Assembly (NCBI GenBank): GCA_903923345.1
Contig: CAIXXI010000122.1
Coordinates: 1 to 12,355, forward strand
Source of the DNA: an uncultured Burkholderiales bacterium
GTDB taxonomy: Bacteria; Pseudomonadota; Gammaproteobacteria; Burkholderiales; Burkholderiaceae_E
Reading direction: 5' to 3'
Length of the DNA: 12,355 nucleotides
This document shows positions 1 through 7,436 of the stretch, one piece after another (the stretch's first letter is position 1; each line of letters opens with the position of its first letter). A program made the position numbers and the translations under genes. The notes below the pieces were generated by a model, which did not search any database, was not told the origin of the DNA, and saw only the letters and a list, made by a program, of their open reading frames with translations.

Positions 1-648
1 GCCAGCGGCATCGACGAAGGCTGGGCTGCAACCCTGGCCTGCTCCGGCCTGACCGCATTCAGCGGCATCACCAAGCTGCCCGACCTGGCCCCCCGCGACT
101 GGGTGATCGTCCTGGGTTGTGGTGGCCTGGGCATGGCCGCGATCGCGATGCTCCAGGCGCGCGGCGTGAGCAACATCGTCGCCTGTGACGTCGACGAAAC
201 CAAACTCGCCCGGGCCCGCGAGCAGGGTGCCGCAGCATCCGTCGACACCCGCAGCGCGGATGCACTCGATCAGCTCAAATCGATCACCGGTGGCGCAATC
301 GCCGGCGCTCTGGATTTCGTGGGCATGCCGGCCACGGCCAATCTGGGCATCGCCGCTTTGGCCAAGGGGGGTCACTACGTGCTGTGCGGCTTGTTTGGCG
401 GTGAAATTACGCTGTCATTGCCGCCGATCGCACAGCGCGGTATTTCGGTGCGCGGCTCGTACGTCGGCAGCCTGGGCGAATTGAAGCAGGTGGTTGCACT
501 CGCTCAGTCGGGCAAGCTCAAACCGTCTCCGGTCGAAGTGCGCCCGGCCTCGGAGGTCAACCGCACGCTCCAGGAACTGCTGGGTGGCAAGGTGATCGGG
601 CGGGTCGTGCTCGATTTCGAGCACACCGACCCGGATCGAGCCGCCTGA
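1..648 (+). CDS. Zinc-type (MDR) alcohol dehydrogenase, 5' end outside window
   Basis: Only the C-terminal 215 residues are visible; the reading frame is already open at base 1 and ends with TGA at 646-648. The visible part is the NAD-binding Rossmann domain and the end of a medium-chain dehydrogenase. It has the helix preceding the fold (ACSGLTAFSGI, visible residues 13-23), the dinucleotide motif GCGGLG (39-44) and an acidic residue after the second strand (VACDVD, Asp63), which favours NAD(H) over NADP(H). The catalytic zinc ligands lie in the missing N-terminal part, so oxidation of a primary or secondary alcohol is inferred from the family only. The GTG at 103 is internal to the Rossmann fold and is not the start. 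The gene is followed after 8 bases by a hotdog thioesterase, so the pair may share a substrate route, possibly acyl-CoA related. The substrate cannot be told from the sequence. The family call is solid; the reaction is open. Confidence 0.9.
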   Translation, partial: ASGIDEGWAATLACSGLTAFSGITKLPDLAPRDWVIVLGCGGLGMAAIAMLQARGVSNIVACDVDETKLARAREQGAAASVDTRSADALDQLKSITGGAIAGALDFVGMPATANLGIAALAKGGHYVLCGLFGGEITLSLPPIAQRGISVRGSYVGSLGELKQVVALAQSGKLKPSPVEVRPASEVNRTLQELLGGKVIGRVVLDFEHTDPDRAA

Positions 649-656
649 GGTGATCG

Positions 657-1067
657 GTGAAGTACTCCCCTGAGGCACTGGCCCGGCTCAACGACAATCC
701 GCTCTATCGCACGCTCGGTATCCGGGTGGACTCGTGCGAGGACGGCCAGGCGCAGGCCACGATGAACCCCACCCCCGAGGTGTGCTGGCCGTCGGACGGC
801 CAGCCGCATGGCGGGATCCTGTTTACCCTGATCGATACCAGCATGGCGTTTGCCGCCTTGTCGACCGCGCAGGCCGACAGCGCATGTGCCACGGTGGACT
901 GCAGCATCCAGTACGCCGCACCGGCCCGTCATGCCCCGTTCGTGAGCCATGTGACCACGATGAAACGAGGCGGTCGCACGGTGTTCGTGCGCGCTCAGAT
1001 TATGGATAACCGAGGGGAAATCGTCGCCCTGGGGCAGGGCACGTTCAGGCTTTTCGAGAAGCCCTAG
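657..1067 (+). CDS. PaaI-family hotdog-fold thioesterase
   Basis: A 136-residue protein of the size usual for single hotdog-domain acyl-CoA thioesterases. The signature is HGGILFTLIDTSMAFAA at residues 51-67: the HGG turn and Asp60 match the PaaI/4HBT pattern, where this acidic residue helps activate water for thioester hydrolysis. The rest follows the family (QYAAPA near 85-90; hydrophobic strand with MKRGGRTVFVRAQI at 102-115). The start is a GTG at 657. The Shine-Dalgarno GAGG at 647-650 overlaps the stop of the upstream dehydrogenase and sits 6 bases before the GTG, so the two genes are probably co-transcribed and translationally coupled. The enzyme is predicted cytoplasmic and multimeric, hydrolysing an acyl-CoA or aryl-CoA thioester. 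The exact substrate is unknown, and no phenylacetate-pathway genes are visible, so the symbol paaI is not used. Confidence 0.88.
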   Translation: MKYSPEALARLNDNPLYRTLGIRVDSCEDGQAQATMNPTPEVCWPSDGQPHGGILFTLIDTSMAFAALSTAQADSACATVDCSIQYAAPARHAPFVSHVTTMKRGGRTVFVRAQIMDNRGEIVALGQGTFRLFEKP

Positions 1068-1083
1068 ACAAGACGTTTTCGAA

Positions 1084-1119
1084 CTCAGGCCTGCGAGACA
1101 CTCGACTCACAGGCCTGAG
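1084..1119. terminator. Hairpin between convergent genes, possible bidirectional terminator
   Basis: A perfect 10-bp inverted repeat, CTCAGGCCTG (1084-1093) and CAGGCCTGAG (1110-1119), is separated by 16 bases. CGAG (1094-1097) and CTCG (1101-1104) in that interval can extend the stem to 14 bp around an ACA loop, with a 5-base bulge on one side. It lies in the 59-base gap between the thioesterase stop and the stop of the opposing lipoprotein gene, the usual place for a shared terminator. Neither side has a clean T run, so its efficiency as an intrinsic terminator is doubtful. Confidence 0.55.
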
Positions 1120-1126
1120 CGTCGAC

Positions 1127-1531
1127 TCAGCAGCTTTCCTTGCCCGTGCGCGCTTTGCGCTCGGAGCGCAGCTTTGCCACGCCCGAAGCGACATTGCGGT
1201 CGAGTTCATCGATCTTGGCTTTGTCGTTACCGAGCTTGCCGATATAGACGTCCCGGGCGCCGGCGGCGGTGGCAGGACGACCAGCCTCCTGCAGGATGAT
1301 GATGCGTTCGATGCCGGCCAGTGAAGCGCCAGGGCCGCCGCTGCGCTCGGCCGCGTCTGTGTCGAGCAGGGCCTCGTTGGTCTTGCAGGCCAGGGCGAGT
1401 TCGAAGGCGCGCTGGGCTGCGGGAACAGTGCTCGCCGGACCCGTCGGTGTGCTGCACCCGGCGACCAGACTCAGCGAAAGGGCACCGGCTGCGAGCAGCG
1501 GCAGGTGGCGGCTGATGACGGCTGCATTCAT
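1127..1531 (-). CDS. Small putative lipoprotein of unknown function
   Basis: A 134-residue protein starting MNAAVISRH. It has a positively charged n-region, a hydrophobic segment (about residues 10-24) and a lipobox LVAGC ending at Cys26, so it should be exported by Sec, lipidated and cleaved by LspA. The mature part is about 109 residues and mostly charged and helix-favouring towards the end (KLGNDKAKIDELDRN, then lysine/arginine-rich). It carries two further cysteines, Cys49 and the very last residue Cys134, which could form a disulfide in the periplasm. An in-frame ATG five codons upstream (1546) is possible, but AGGAGG at 1538-1543 lies 6 bases before the ATG at 1531 and decides the start. 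I recognise no family. The gene converges on the thioesterase and diverges from the secreted protease. Lipoprotein status is well supported; its function is not. Confidence 0.8.
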   Translation of the reverse strand: MNAAVISRHLPLLAAGALSLSLVAGCSTPTGPASTVPAAQRAFELALACKTNEALLDTDAAERSGGPGASLAGIERIIILQEAGRPATAAGARDVYIGKLGNDKAKIDELDRNVASGVAKLRSERKARTGKESC

Positions 1532-1537
1532 GGACGA

Positions 1538-1543
1538 CCTCCT
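1538..1543 (-). promoter_or_regulatory. Strong Shine-Dalgarno of the lipoprotein gene
   Basis: AGGAGG on the minus strand, 6 bases upstream of the ATG at 1529-1531. It selects this ATG over the in-frame ATG at 1544-1546, which would place the ribosome-binding site inside the coding region. Confidence 0.75.
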
Positions 1544-1670
1544 CATAGATTTGTAAAAGCTTTGAAAATGTTATTGGTGGGGGACGCGAGCGGAAAATGG
1601 CCTGCGCGGTCAGTATTTTGCACGAAAAACAGCGACTTACCTCGTCAAGCACTTTCCGCCGGTCGGTTTC

Positions 1671-1701
1671 GAATGGTGGCTGAATGGTGGCCAACGATGG
1701 C
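1671..1701. repeat. Short direct repeats upstream of the protease gene
   Basis: GAATGGTGGC occurs exactly twice, at 1671-1680 and 1682-1691, an 11-base period or about one helical turn. A third degenerate copy, CAACGATGGC at 1692-1701, matches 7 of 10 positions. The cluster ends 35 bases before the first possible ATG (1737) of the secreted protease and 65 before the preferred one (1767). Such spacing would suit cooperative binding of a regulator, but no known operator is recognised. This is the only structure I see in the roughly 205-235-base gap between the lipoprotein and the protease; no convincing -35/-10 pair is visible there. Confidence 0.5.
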
Positions 1702-1766
1702 TGGAGGGTGACCACACTGATACGCTTTCGTGAGGAATGTCACAACAACTCATCAACGGAAGTGCA

Positions 1767-3536
1767 ATGACCCTTCAAGCCGCCCGAATCTTAGCCTTGT
1801 CCCTGACCGGCCTTTCCGCCGGTGGCCTTCAGGCAGCCGAACTCATCCAGCGCCCGAATGCCATCCCTGGCCAGTACATCGTGGTGCTCCAGGATGAGAC
1901 CCCTGATGAGGTGCGCGGGATGAGCTCCGAGCGCAAAGCCAAACGGCGGGTCGACACCGCAATCGAAATGAGCACGCGCCATCGCGGCCGTGCCGAGCGC
2001 GTCTATCACAATGCGATCAACGGTTTCGTGGCCAATCTGTCGGACAACGATGCCCGCGAAATGCTCAAGGACAGGCGGGTGCGCTTCATCGAGCAGGACT
2101 CGATCGTGAGCATCAACCAGGCGGTCCAGTCGCCTGCCACCTGGGGCCTCGACCGAATCGACCAGCGCGCCCTTCCGGCTAACACGAACTACACCTACGC
2201 ATACACCGGCTATAAGGTGCATGCGTACATCATCGATACCGGCATTCTCACCAGCCACGCGGAATTCGCAGGCCGCATCGGTGCTGGTTCGAGCGCAATC
2301 GTGGATGCCAATGGGGTCAACGACTGCAACGGCCACGGCACCCATGTGGCGGGTACGGTGGGGGGCACAAGCTACGGCGTGGCCAAGAGTGTGATCCTGC
2401 ACCCGGTCCGGGTCCTGGGATGTGCCGGCACAGGCGCCACTTCCGGTGTGATCGCCGGGGTCGACTGGGTCACGGCCAACCACATCAAACCCGCTGTGGC
2501 GAACATGAGTCTGGGCGGCGGCGCCTCGACTGCCCTGGATGACGCGGTTCGAAAATCGATCGCAGCCGGAGTGACCTATGCCATCGCAGCTGGCAACAAC
2601 AATCTGGATGCCTGCGGTTACTCTCCGGCCCGGGTCACTGAAGCCCTGATCGTGGGTTCAACAACCAACACCGATGCCCGCTCATCGTTTTCGAATTTCG
2701 GATCCTGCGTCTCGATCTTCGCGCCCGGAAGCGCCATCACTTCGGCCTGGTACACCAGTACGACCGCGACCAACACCATCAGCGGCACGTCGATGGCAAC
2801 CCCCCATGTGGCCGGGGCTGCAGCCCTGGTGCTGGAGCAAACACCGGATGCCACGCCGGCCCAGGTCAAGCAGGCGCTGGTGATTGCAGCATCCCCGGGT
2901 GTGGTGACCGATCCAGGAACAGCCTCGCCGAACCTGCTGCTTTACAGCCTGAATGGTTCGGCCCTGCCGCCGCCGGTTGATCTGCCGCCGGTTGCTCGCT
3001 TCACCTCGAATTGCGCGGTGCTGACCTGCACCTTCGATGCCACCTCATCGACTGACGACAAAGGTGCGATCAGCAATTATCAATGGGCTTTTGGCGACAC
3101 CACGACGGGTACCGGCAGTACCGCCAGCAAGACCTTCGGCAATTCCGGCACCTTCACTGTCCAGCTCACCGTCACCGACTCGGCCAGCCAGCAATCGACC
3201 GCAACCGCCTCGGTCACGGTGTCGGCCCCCTTGGTCGCGCCATGCGATGCGTGCACGTCAACAACCGGTTCGATTGCAAGGCAAGGCAATACAGCCACGC
3301 TGGCCCAGTTCACTCGTTCGGCTGGAACACTGCGAGGCTGGCTGCAGGGACCGGTTGGTACAGACTTCGACCTGGTCCTGCAGCGGCGCCAGACCAATGG
3401 CACCTGGTTGACGGTTGCGACCGCAGCGACCACGGCGGCGAGCGAGTCCATCACCTATGCCGCCACCGCCGGCACGTATCGCTGGCAGGTCAGGGCCTTT
3501 CGTGGCACGGGTGCCTACACCGTCTGGACCCAATAA
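1767..3536 (+). CDS. Secreted subtilisin-family (S8) serine protease, aqualysin/proteinase K-like, with PKD domain
   Basis: A 589-residue preproprotein. Domains in order: Sec signal peptide (1 to about 23, ending GLQA/AE); inhibitor I9 propeptide (about 32-117, QYIVVL to RFIEQDSIVSI); catalytic domain (about 119-396); PKD domain (about 408-485, with YQWAFGD); and a C-terminal beta domain (about 493-589, DFDLVLQR to GTYRWQV) like the pre-peptidase C-terminal domains of exported proteases. The triad is Asp157 (IIDTGI), His190 (GHGTHVAG) and Ser342 (GTSMATPH), with oxyanion Asn277 (AAGNNN). Cys187/Cys219 and Cys283/Cys314 are 32 and 31 residues apart, matching the two disulfides I recall for aqualysin I. 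The enzyme should be exported, self-process its propeptide and degrade extracellular protein. An in-frame ATG at 1737 adds ten residues, but its only GAGG is one base away. The ATG at 1767 has GGA 6 bases upstream and gives a cleaner signal peptide, so it is preferred. The gene converges on the DUF748 gene with 14 bases between stops and no terminator visible. Confidence 0.95.
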   Translation: MTLQAARILALSLTGLSAGGLQAAELIQRPNAIPGQYIVVLQDETPDEVRGMSSERKAKRRVDTAIEMSTRHRGRAERVYHNAINGFVANLSDNDAREMLKDRRVRFIEQDSIVSINQAVQSPATWGLDRIDQRALPANTNYTYAYTGYKVHAYIIDTGILTSHAEFAGRIGAGSSAIVDANGVNDCNGHGTHVAGTVGGTSYGVAKSVILHPVRVLGCAGTGATSGVIAGVDWVTANHIKPAVANMSLGGGASTALDDAVRKSIAAGVTYAIAAGNNNLDACGYSPARVTEALIVGSTTNTDARSSFSNFGSCVSIFAPGSAITSAWYTSTTATNTISGTSMATPHVAGAAALVLEQTPDATPAQVKQALVIAASPGVVTDPGTASPNLLLYSLNGSALPPPVDLPPVARFTSNCAVLTCTFDATSSTDDKGAISNYQWAFGDTTTGTGSTASKTFGNSGTFTVQLTVTDSASQQSTATASVTVSAPLVAPCDACTSTTGSIARQGNTATLAQFTRSAGTLRGWLQGPVGTDFDLVLQRRQTNGTWLTVATAATTAASESITYAATAGTYRWQVRAFRGTGAYTVWTQ

Positions 3537-3550
3537 GTCTGCCCCACTGA

Positions 3551-6500
3551 TTATTTGATCTGGAAGGCCACCCGCCTCAGCGCCAGGTTCTCGCTTGCAT
3601 CCGAGAGCCTTGGCGCAAGCAGATACAGCCGCTGGTGCTCGATGCCTTTGGTTTCACGCAGGTAGGTTCGGGCCATATCGGCTCGGGCCTGAGCCAGTCG
3701 GGTGACGTCTTCGCTGTCGATCCGGGTGCGCTCAAGGAGTTGCTCCTCCATTTCCTGAGCCGAGGGCGCCTTGGCAAACGTCGAAGGGCTCAGTTTCGCG
3801 GCTCGCCACAGTTGTTCCAGCAGCGCGGCTCGCTCCTGCGGTTCGATCACCACTGAATCCACCGACGGCAGTTCGCCCGTGCGGTTGGCACGACGCATCT
3901 GACCGAGCTTGGCGCCCTTGAGTGCCCGATCCAGCTGCGCATGCTGCAGCGCACTGCGATCTGAGACCGGGTCGGCGTAACCCGCGATCTCAAGCGACAG
4001 GCCTGGCCGCTGCTCGAGCCCGTTGGCCAGTGTATCGAGTCGCTTTCTGTCGTCATCGTCGAGATTGCTCGCACCTGCATCAAATTCGATCAAGCTCACA
4101 TCAGCCGGCTGATCAGCGCTGCCCAGCGACGACAGCAGGGTAAAGGGCGATGTGACCACCTTCACGATCAGGTTGCCGATTGCCCGCCAGATCAGTCCGC
4201 CCACCGAGAACTGCGGATCCGACAAGGTGCCCGAGATCGGCAGGTCCAGGTCGATGTTGCCGTTGCGATCCTTGAGCAGCGAGACCGCCAGCAGCACCGG
4301 CACCTTGAAGGCGTCCGGACTCTCGACCTTGTCGCCGAAGGTCAGCTGGTTGATGGTGAGTTTGTTGTCGGCCTTCAGGGCCTCGCCTTCGATGCGGTAA
4401 CTCACATCCGCGGTCAGCTTGCCCTTTTCAATGGAATAGCCCGCCCAGCGCGCCGAATACGGACTGAGCTTGGGCAGGTCGAAACCCTTTGCGACTCCGC
4501 GCAGATCGATCAGGCGGACAGGGGTCAGCGGGCGGATGCGTCCGGTGATCTCCAGCGGCGTGTCATCGTCGACGCGACCATTGATCATCACCGCAGACGG
4601 CTCGAGCCGGTCGCTGGCCAGGGCGTCGATCGAACCCTGCAATTGCGTCAGGTTCGCGGTGTAGTTGGGCCGAATGAAGAGGTCGGTGAAATTGACATTG
4701 CCGCCCGAGACCTGGATGGTGCCCACCTTGACCTTGGGCTGAGGGCCTGCCGCCTGAGCAGCAGGAGCCTTGCGGGTCGGGGTCGGGCCGGGCTCTGCCG
4801 TCGTGACTGCAGCTGCCTCGCCACCTGAAACCGGAGCCGGTTGGCCCAGCGGGCGCAGTTCAGGCGCTTCGGTCAGGGACTTCGCTTCGCTGGGGCGATT
4901 CGGGTCGATGGTCACATCGGCCAGGTTCAGCCGTCCCTGCGCCGAGAGGATCACGCGGGCGTAGAAATCGACGAAGGCCACGTTGCCGATGTCAATCACG
5001 CTGTCTGCAAGCTGCGCCGGTTTCCAGTCGACCTTGATCGAGGGCATCGTCAAGGCCCGCCAGCGCAGGAAGTCGTCCCGGGTGAGTTTGTCGAGCGCAT
5101 TAAAATCGTTGGCTGACAGTTCACCCTCGAAGCCCAAGCGGCTGATCGAGCCATCCGCCGCCGTATTGACCCGAACCTGCCCGCCACCATTGAGCTGACC
5201 ACGAGCCAGTGTCAGGTTGAGGTAGGGATCGAGGTAGGGGTCGGCATAAGCGATGGTCAGACGCGCAACCCGCACGTTGGCATCGACATCCAGCGGCGCG
5301 GGCCGCACCTTGCCGCGCGCGCTCAGCCGGGCGCCGTCTGACAGCGATGCACTGGCCTCAAACGGCACAGGCCGCTTGGGGTCGAGCGTGAGCTGGCTGG
5401 CACGGGCGTCCAGTCTGACTTTGGGAAGCGCGTTGTCGCGCGAGAGCTTGGGGTCCCGGTACTCGAAGTCAAAGCCCTTGATCTCGGCCTGCTTGACCAG
5501 CAGATCCCAAGGGCGCGTCAGCGCGGTGTTCGTTGCGCTCTGGGTCGACCGTGCGGATGCGTTCGCGGACACGGCATCATCGACATACCAGTCCTGGGCG
5601 TCGAATCGCCCTTTGGCATCGCGGGTCAGGACCAGGCTCGATTGCGCCAGCGTCGTGGCCGCCAGTTCGATGCGGCGCGCAGCCGGGTCGATCTGGATGC
5701 CCTGCGCCGTCAGCAGTCCGATCGAGGCGGTCTGTTTGCCCGCGTGGCGCAGTCGAACATCCGACAGGGCAGCATTCGCATCGTTCACCGACCAACTGCC
5801 TTGCGCGCTGTCCCACTGCAGGCGCGCATCGCCTTTGAGCCAGCCCTGATCGATCCTGGCGCGCAGGCCCGGCCCGGCCAATGGCGCATAGCGCGCCAGC
5901 GGGATCTGGTCGAAGGAGACGAGGGCCTTGCCCACCGTGCCCTCCAGATCGACCTCGGCTTTGATCGGCTCGCCCCCGTCGACAGTGGCTTGCAGGCTGG
6001 CATGACCGCGAATCGCCTGCGGATTCGCCAGTGACGGTATTTCGATCGGCCCGGCAGACAGGGACAGTGGCTCGAGTTTCAGATCCAGTGGCGCGGCCAG
6101 CGCGGCATCACTCCAGCGCACCGATCCGGCGTCCAGCGTGATCGTGTCGATTTTCAGCGACGAGGGGCCGCCCGTTCCAGAGGGCTGCTGTGGCCGGGTC
6201 CCCTGGTTTGATTCACCCGGGCCATTGGCCTTCGACATGGACGGCCACACCAGGACGCCGGCTGAATTGCGCCCGGAATCCAGTTGCGGGGATAAAAGCT
6301 GCAGTTGCGACAGATGCAGCGCACCACCCAGCGGGAAAGACGGCGCAATCCGTGCCGACAACGACTTCGCCGCAAACCGCTGTGCGCCGCTTTCATCCGT
6401 GATGCGCGGTTCATTCAGCGCCACAGACCCCTCGATCTGCAATGTTTGCGCTGGCTTGTCGGTCTTGGGCGAATACACGCCCTGAAGGTCGAACGTGATC

Positions 6501-7312
6501 TGGCCTGACGCCGGATGGATCGATGCCGGCAGCGTCAGATACGGTCGAACGCTGGCCAGTGGCAGGGCATCGAGGCGCGTCTGAACCTTGGCCTGCGGTG
6601 ATTCCGAAAACAGGGTTGCCTCGGCGTCGATGCGGGCAGGGCGGCCATCGAGCTTGAAGCCTGATTGCAGCTTGGCGGCTTGTGTGGCTGCGCTTTCCTT
6701 GTTGGTCAGTCCTTCGACCAGAAGTTCGAGTGACTCGATCCGGCTGAGCTTGCGAACCACCCGATCATCGAAATCGAGACTGCCGTCGTGAATCACCACG
6801 CGATCGACTTGCCAGTCTGTGCGCCGCAGCGATGCCGGGCGATTGGTGAATTCATCGATCACATCGGAGAGGTCGATGCGGTCGGGTGCAACCCGAGCCA
6901 CCCGGGCCCTCGGCGTGTCGAGGTCGATGCTGCGAACGACCACGGCGCCATGCGCATAGGCCCAGGGATTGATCTCCAGCGTCAGCTTCTTGACGCTGAG
7001 CATCGGACGGCCCGGCTCCAGACTGTCGATCTGGACATTGGATAATGCAGCACGCCCTGAAAAGACCGAGACGTCGATGTGCCCGACACTGACGGTGCGC
7101 CCCAGCATCCGACTCGTACGCGCTGCGATCGTCTCGCGCATCAGATTCGGCCCCCAGGTGAGGACTGACAGCAAGAGCGCGGCCAACAGGGCCAGTGCGC
7201 CGATCACCCAGAGCAGCGGCCGAAGCAGGGCGCCCGTCTGACGCTGCCTGAGCGCCGGGGCACTGGTGGTTCGCGGACCTGCTGAGACATTCACTTCAAG
7301 CATGCCGGACAT
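3551..7312 (-). CDS. Large DUF748 / AsmA-like envelope protein
   Basis: A 1253-residue protein from the ATG at 7312 (MSGMLEVN). It has a short cytoplasmic N-terminus, one transmembrane helix (about 30-52), then an AsmA-like segment (ARTSRMLGRTVSVGHIDVSVFSG) and a very long periplasmic region of repeating beta-rich units, as in DUF748 and other AsmA-like proteins thought to span the periplasm. A Pro/Ala-rich linker lies at about 820-860. A hydrophobic stretch (WRAIGNLIVKVVTSPFTLL) and an OmpA-like tail follow (from about 1073, IEFDAGASNLDDDDRKRL, then LSLEIAGYADP). AsmA-like proteins are linked to phospholipid transport and outer-membrane assembly; the role of DUF748 members is not settled, so none is assigned here. 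The open frame extends to 7537, but that extension overlaps gph and lacks membrane-protein character, so it is rejected. The Shine-Dalgarno is weak (GCGAAG). A second ATG at 7303 is possible. The gene lies 124 bases after gph. Confidence 0.9.
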   Translation of the reverse strand: MSGMLEVNVSAGPRTTSAPALRQRQTGALLRPLLWVIGALALLAALLLSVLTWGPNLMRETIAARTSRMLGRTVSVGHIDVSVFSGRAALSNVQIDSLEPGRPMLSVKKLTLEINPWAYAHGAVVVRSIDLDTPRARVARVAPDRIDLSDVIDEFTNRPASLRRTDWQVDRVVIHDGSLDFDDRVVRKLSRIESLELLVEGLTNKESAATQAAKLQSGFKLDGRPARIDAEATLFSESPQAKVQTRLDALPLASVRPYLTLPASIHPASGQITFDLQGVYSPKTDKPAQTLQIEGSVALNEPRITDESGAQRFAAKSLSARIAPSFPLGGALHLSQLQLLSPQLDSGRNSAGVLVWPSMSKANGPGESNQGTRPQQPSGTGGPSSLKIDTITLDAGSVRWSDAALAAPLDLKLEPLSLSAGPIEIPSLANPQAIRGHASLQATVDGGEPIKAEVDLEGTVGKALVSFDQIPLARYAPLAGPGLRARIDQGWLKGDARLQWDSAQGSWSVNDANAALSDVRLRHAGKQTASIGLLTAQGIQIDPAARRIELAATTLAQSSLVLTRDAKGRFDAQDWYVDDAVSANASARSTQSATNTALTRPWDLLVKQAEIKGFDFEYRDPKLSRDNALPKVRLDARASQLTLDPKRPVPFEASASLSDGARLSARGKVRPAPLDVDANVRVARLTIAYADPYLDPYLNLTLARGQLNGGGQVRVNTAADGSISRLGFEGELSANDFNALDKLTRDDFLRWRALTMPSIKVDWKPAQLADSVIDIGNVAFVDFYARVILSAQGRLNLADVTIDPNRPSEAKSLTEAPELRPLGQPAPVSGGEAAAVTTAEPGPTPTRKAPAAQAAGPQPKVKVGTIQVSGGNVNFTDLFIRPNYTANLTQLQGSIDALASDRLEPSAVMINGRVDDDTPLEITGRIRPLTPVRLIDLRGVAKGFDLPKLSPYSARWAGYSIEKGKLTADVSYRIEGEALKADNKLTINQLTFGDKVESPDAFKVPVLLAVSLLKDRNGNIDLDLPISGTLSDPQFSVGGLIWRAIGNLIVKVVTSPFTLLSSLGSADQPADVSLIEFDAGASNLDDDDRKRLDTLANGLEQRPGLSLEIAGYADPVSDRSALQHAQLDRALKGAKLGQMRRANRTGELPSVDSVVIEPQERAALLEQLWRAAKLSPSTFAKAPSAQEMEEQLLERTRIDSEDVTRLAQARADMARTYLRETKGIEHQRLYLLAPRLSDASENLALRRVAFQIK

Positions 7313-7348
7313 CGCTTCGCCTGCAGACGATCGGGATGGGAACGATCG

Positions 7349-7354
7349 ATTGTA
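7349..7354 (-). promoter_or_regulatory. Candidate -10 box for the DUF748 gene
   Basis: TACAAT on the minus strand (5 of 6 matches to TATAAT) would give a transcript starting near 7342, about 30 bases before the ATG at 7312. A TTGACC lies upstream, but with only 12 bases of spacing, so the -35 is unconvincing. The 124-base gap after gph makes a separate promoter reasonable. Confidence 0.35.
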
Positions 7355-7403
7355 TGCGGGATGGATGGTCAAGCCGACGAGGATGAGCTGGGCTGACGGT
7401 TGA

Positions 7404-7419
7404 AGCGGGCGCACCCGCT
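7404..7419 (-). terminator. Weak hairpin after gph
   Basis: AGCGGG and CCCGCT form a 6-bp stem with a 4-base loop, 18 bases beyond the gph stop on the minus strand, followed by TTCAACC rather than a T run. It may cause partial termination before the DUF748 gene, but the stem is short enough to be chance in GC-rich DNA. Confidence 0.25.
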
Positions 7420-7436
7420 CGCAGAAGTGGTCGGAA

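Noticed and set aside
1791..2483. 230-codon open frame on the minus strand inside the protease gene
   Set aside because: Antisense to the propeptide and catalytic domain with intact protease residues; rich in His/Val/Asp with no coherent domain.
5253..5849. 198-codon open frame on the plus strand inside the DUF748 gene
   Set aside because: Ser/Arg/Ala-rich composition typical of a shadow frame in GC-rich DNA; the opposite strand is a continuous recognisable protein.
7361..7382. TTGACC as the -35 box for the DUF748 gene
   Set aside because: Only 12 bases separate it from TACAAT, too few for a sigma-70 promoter.
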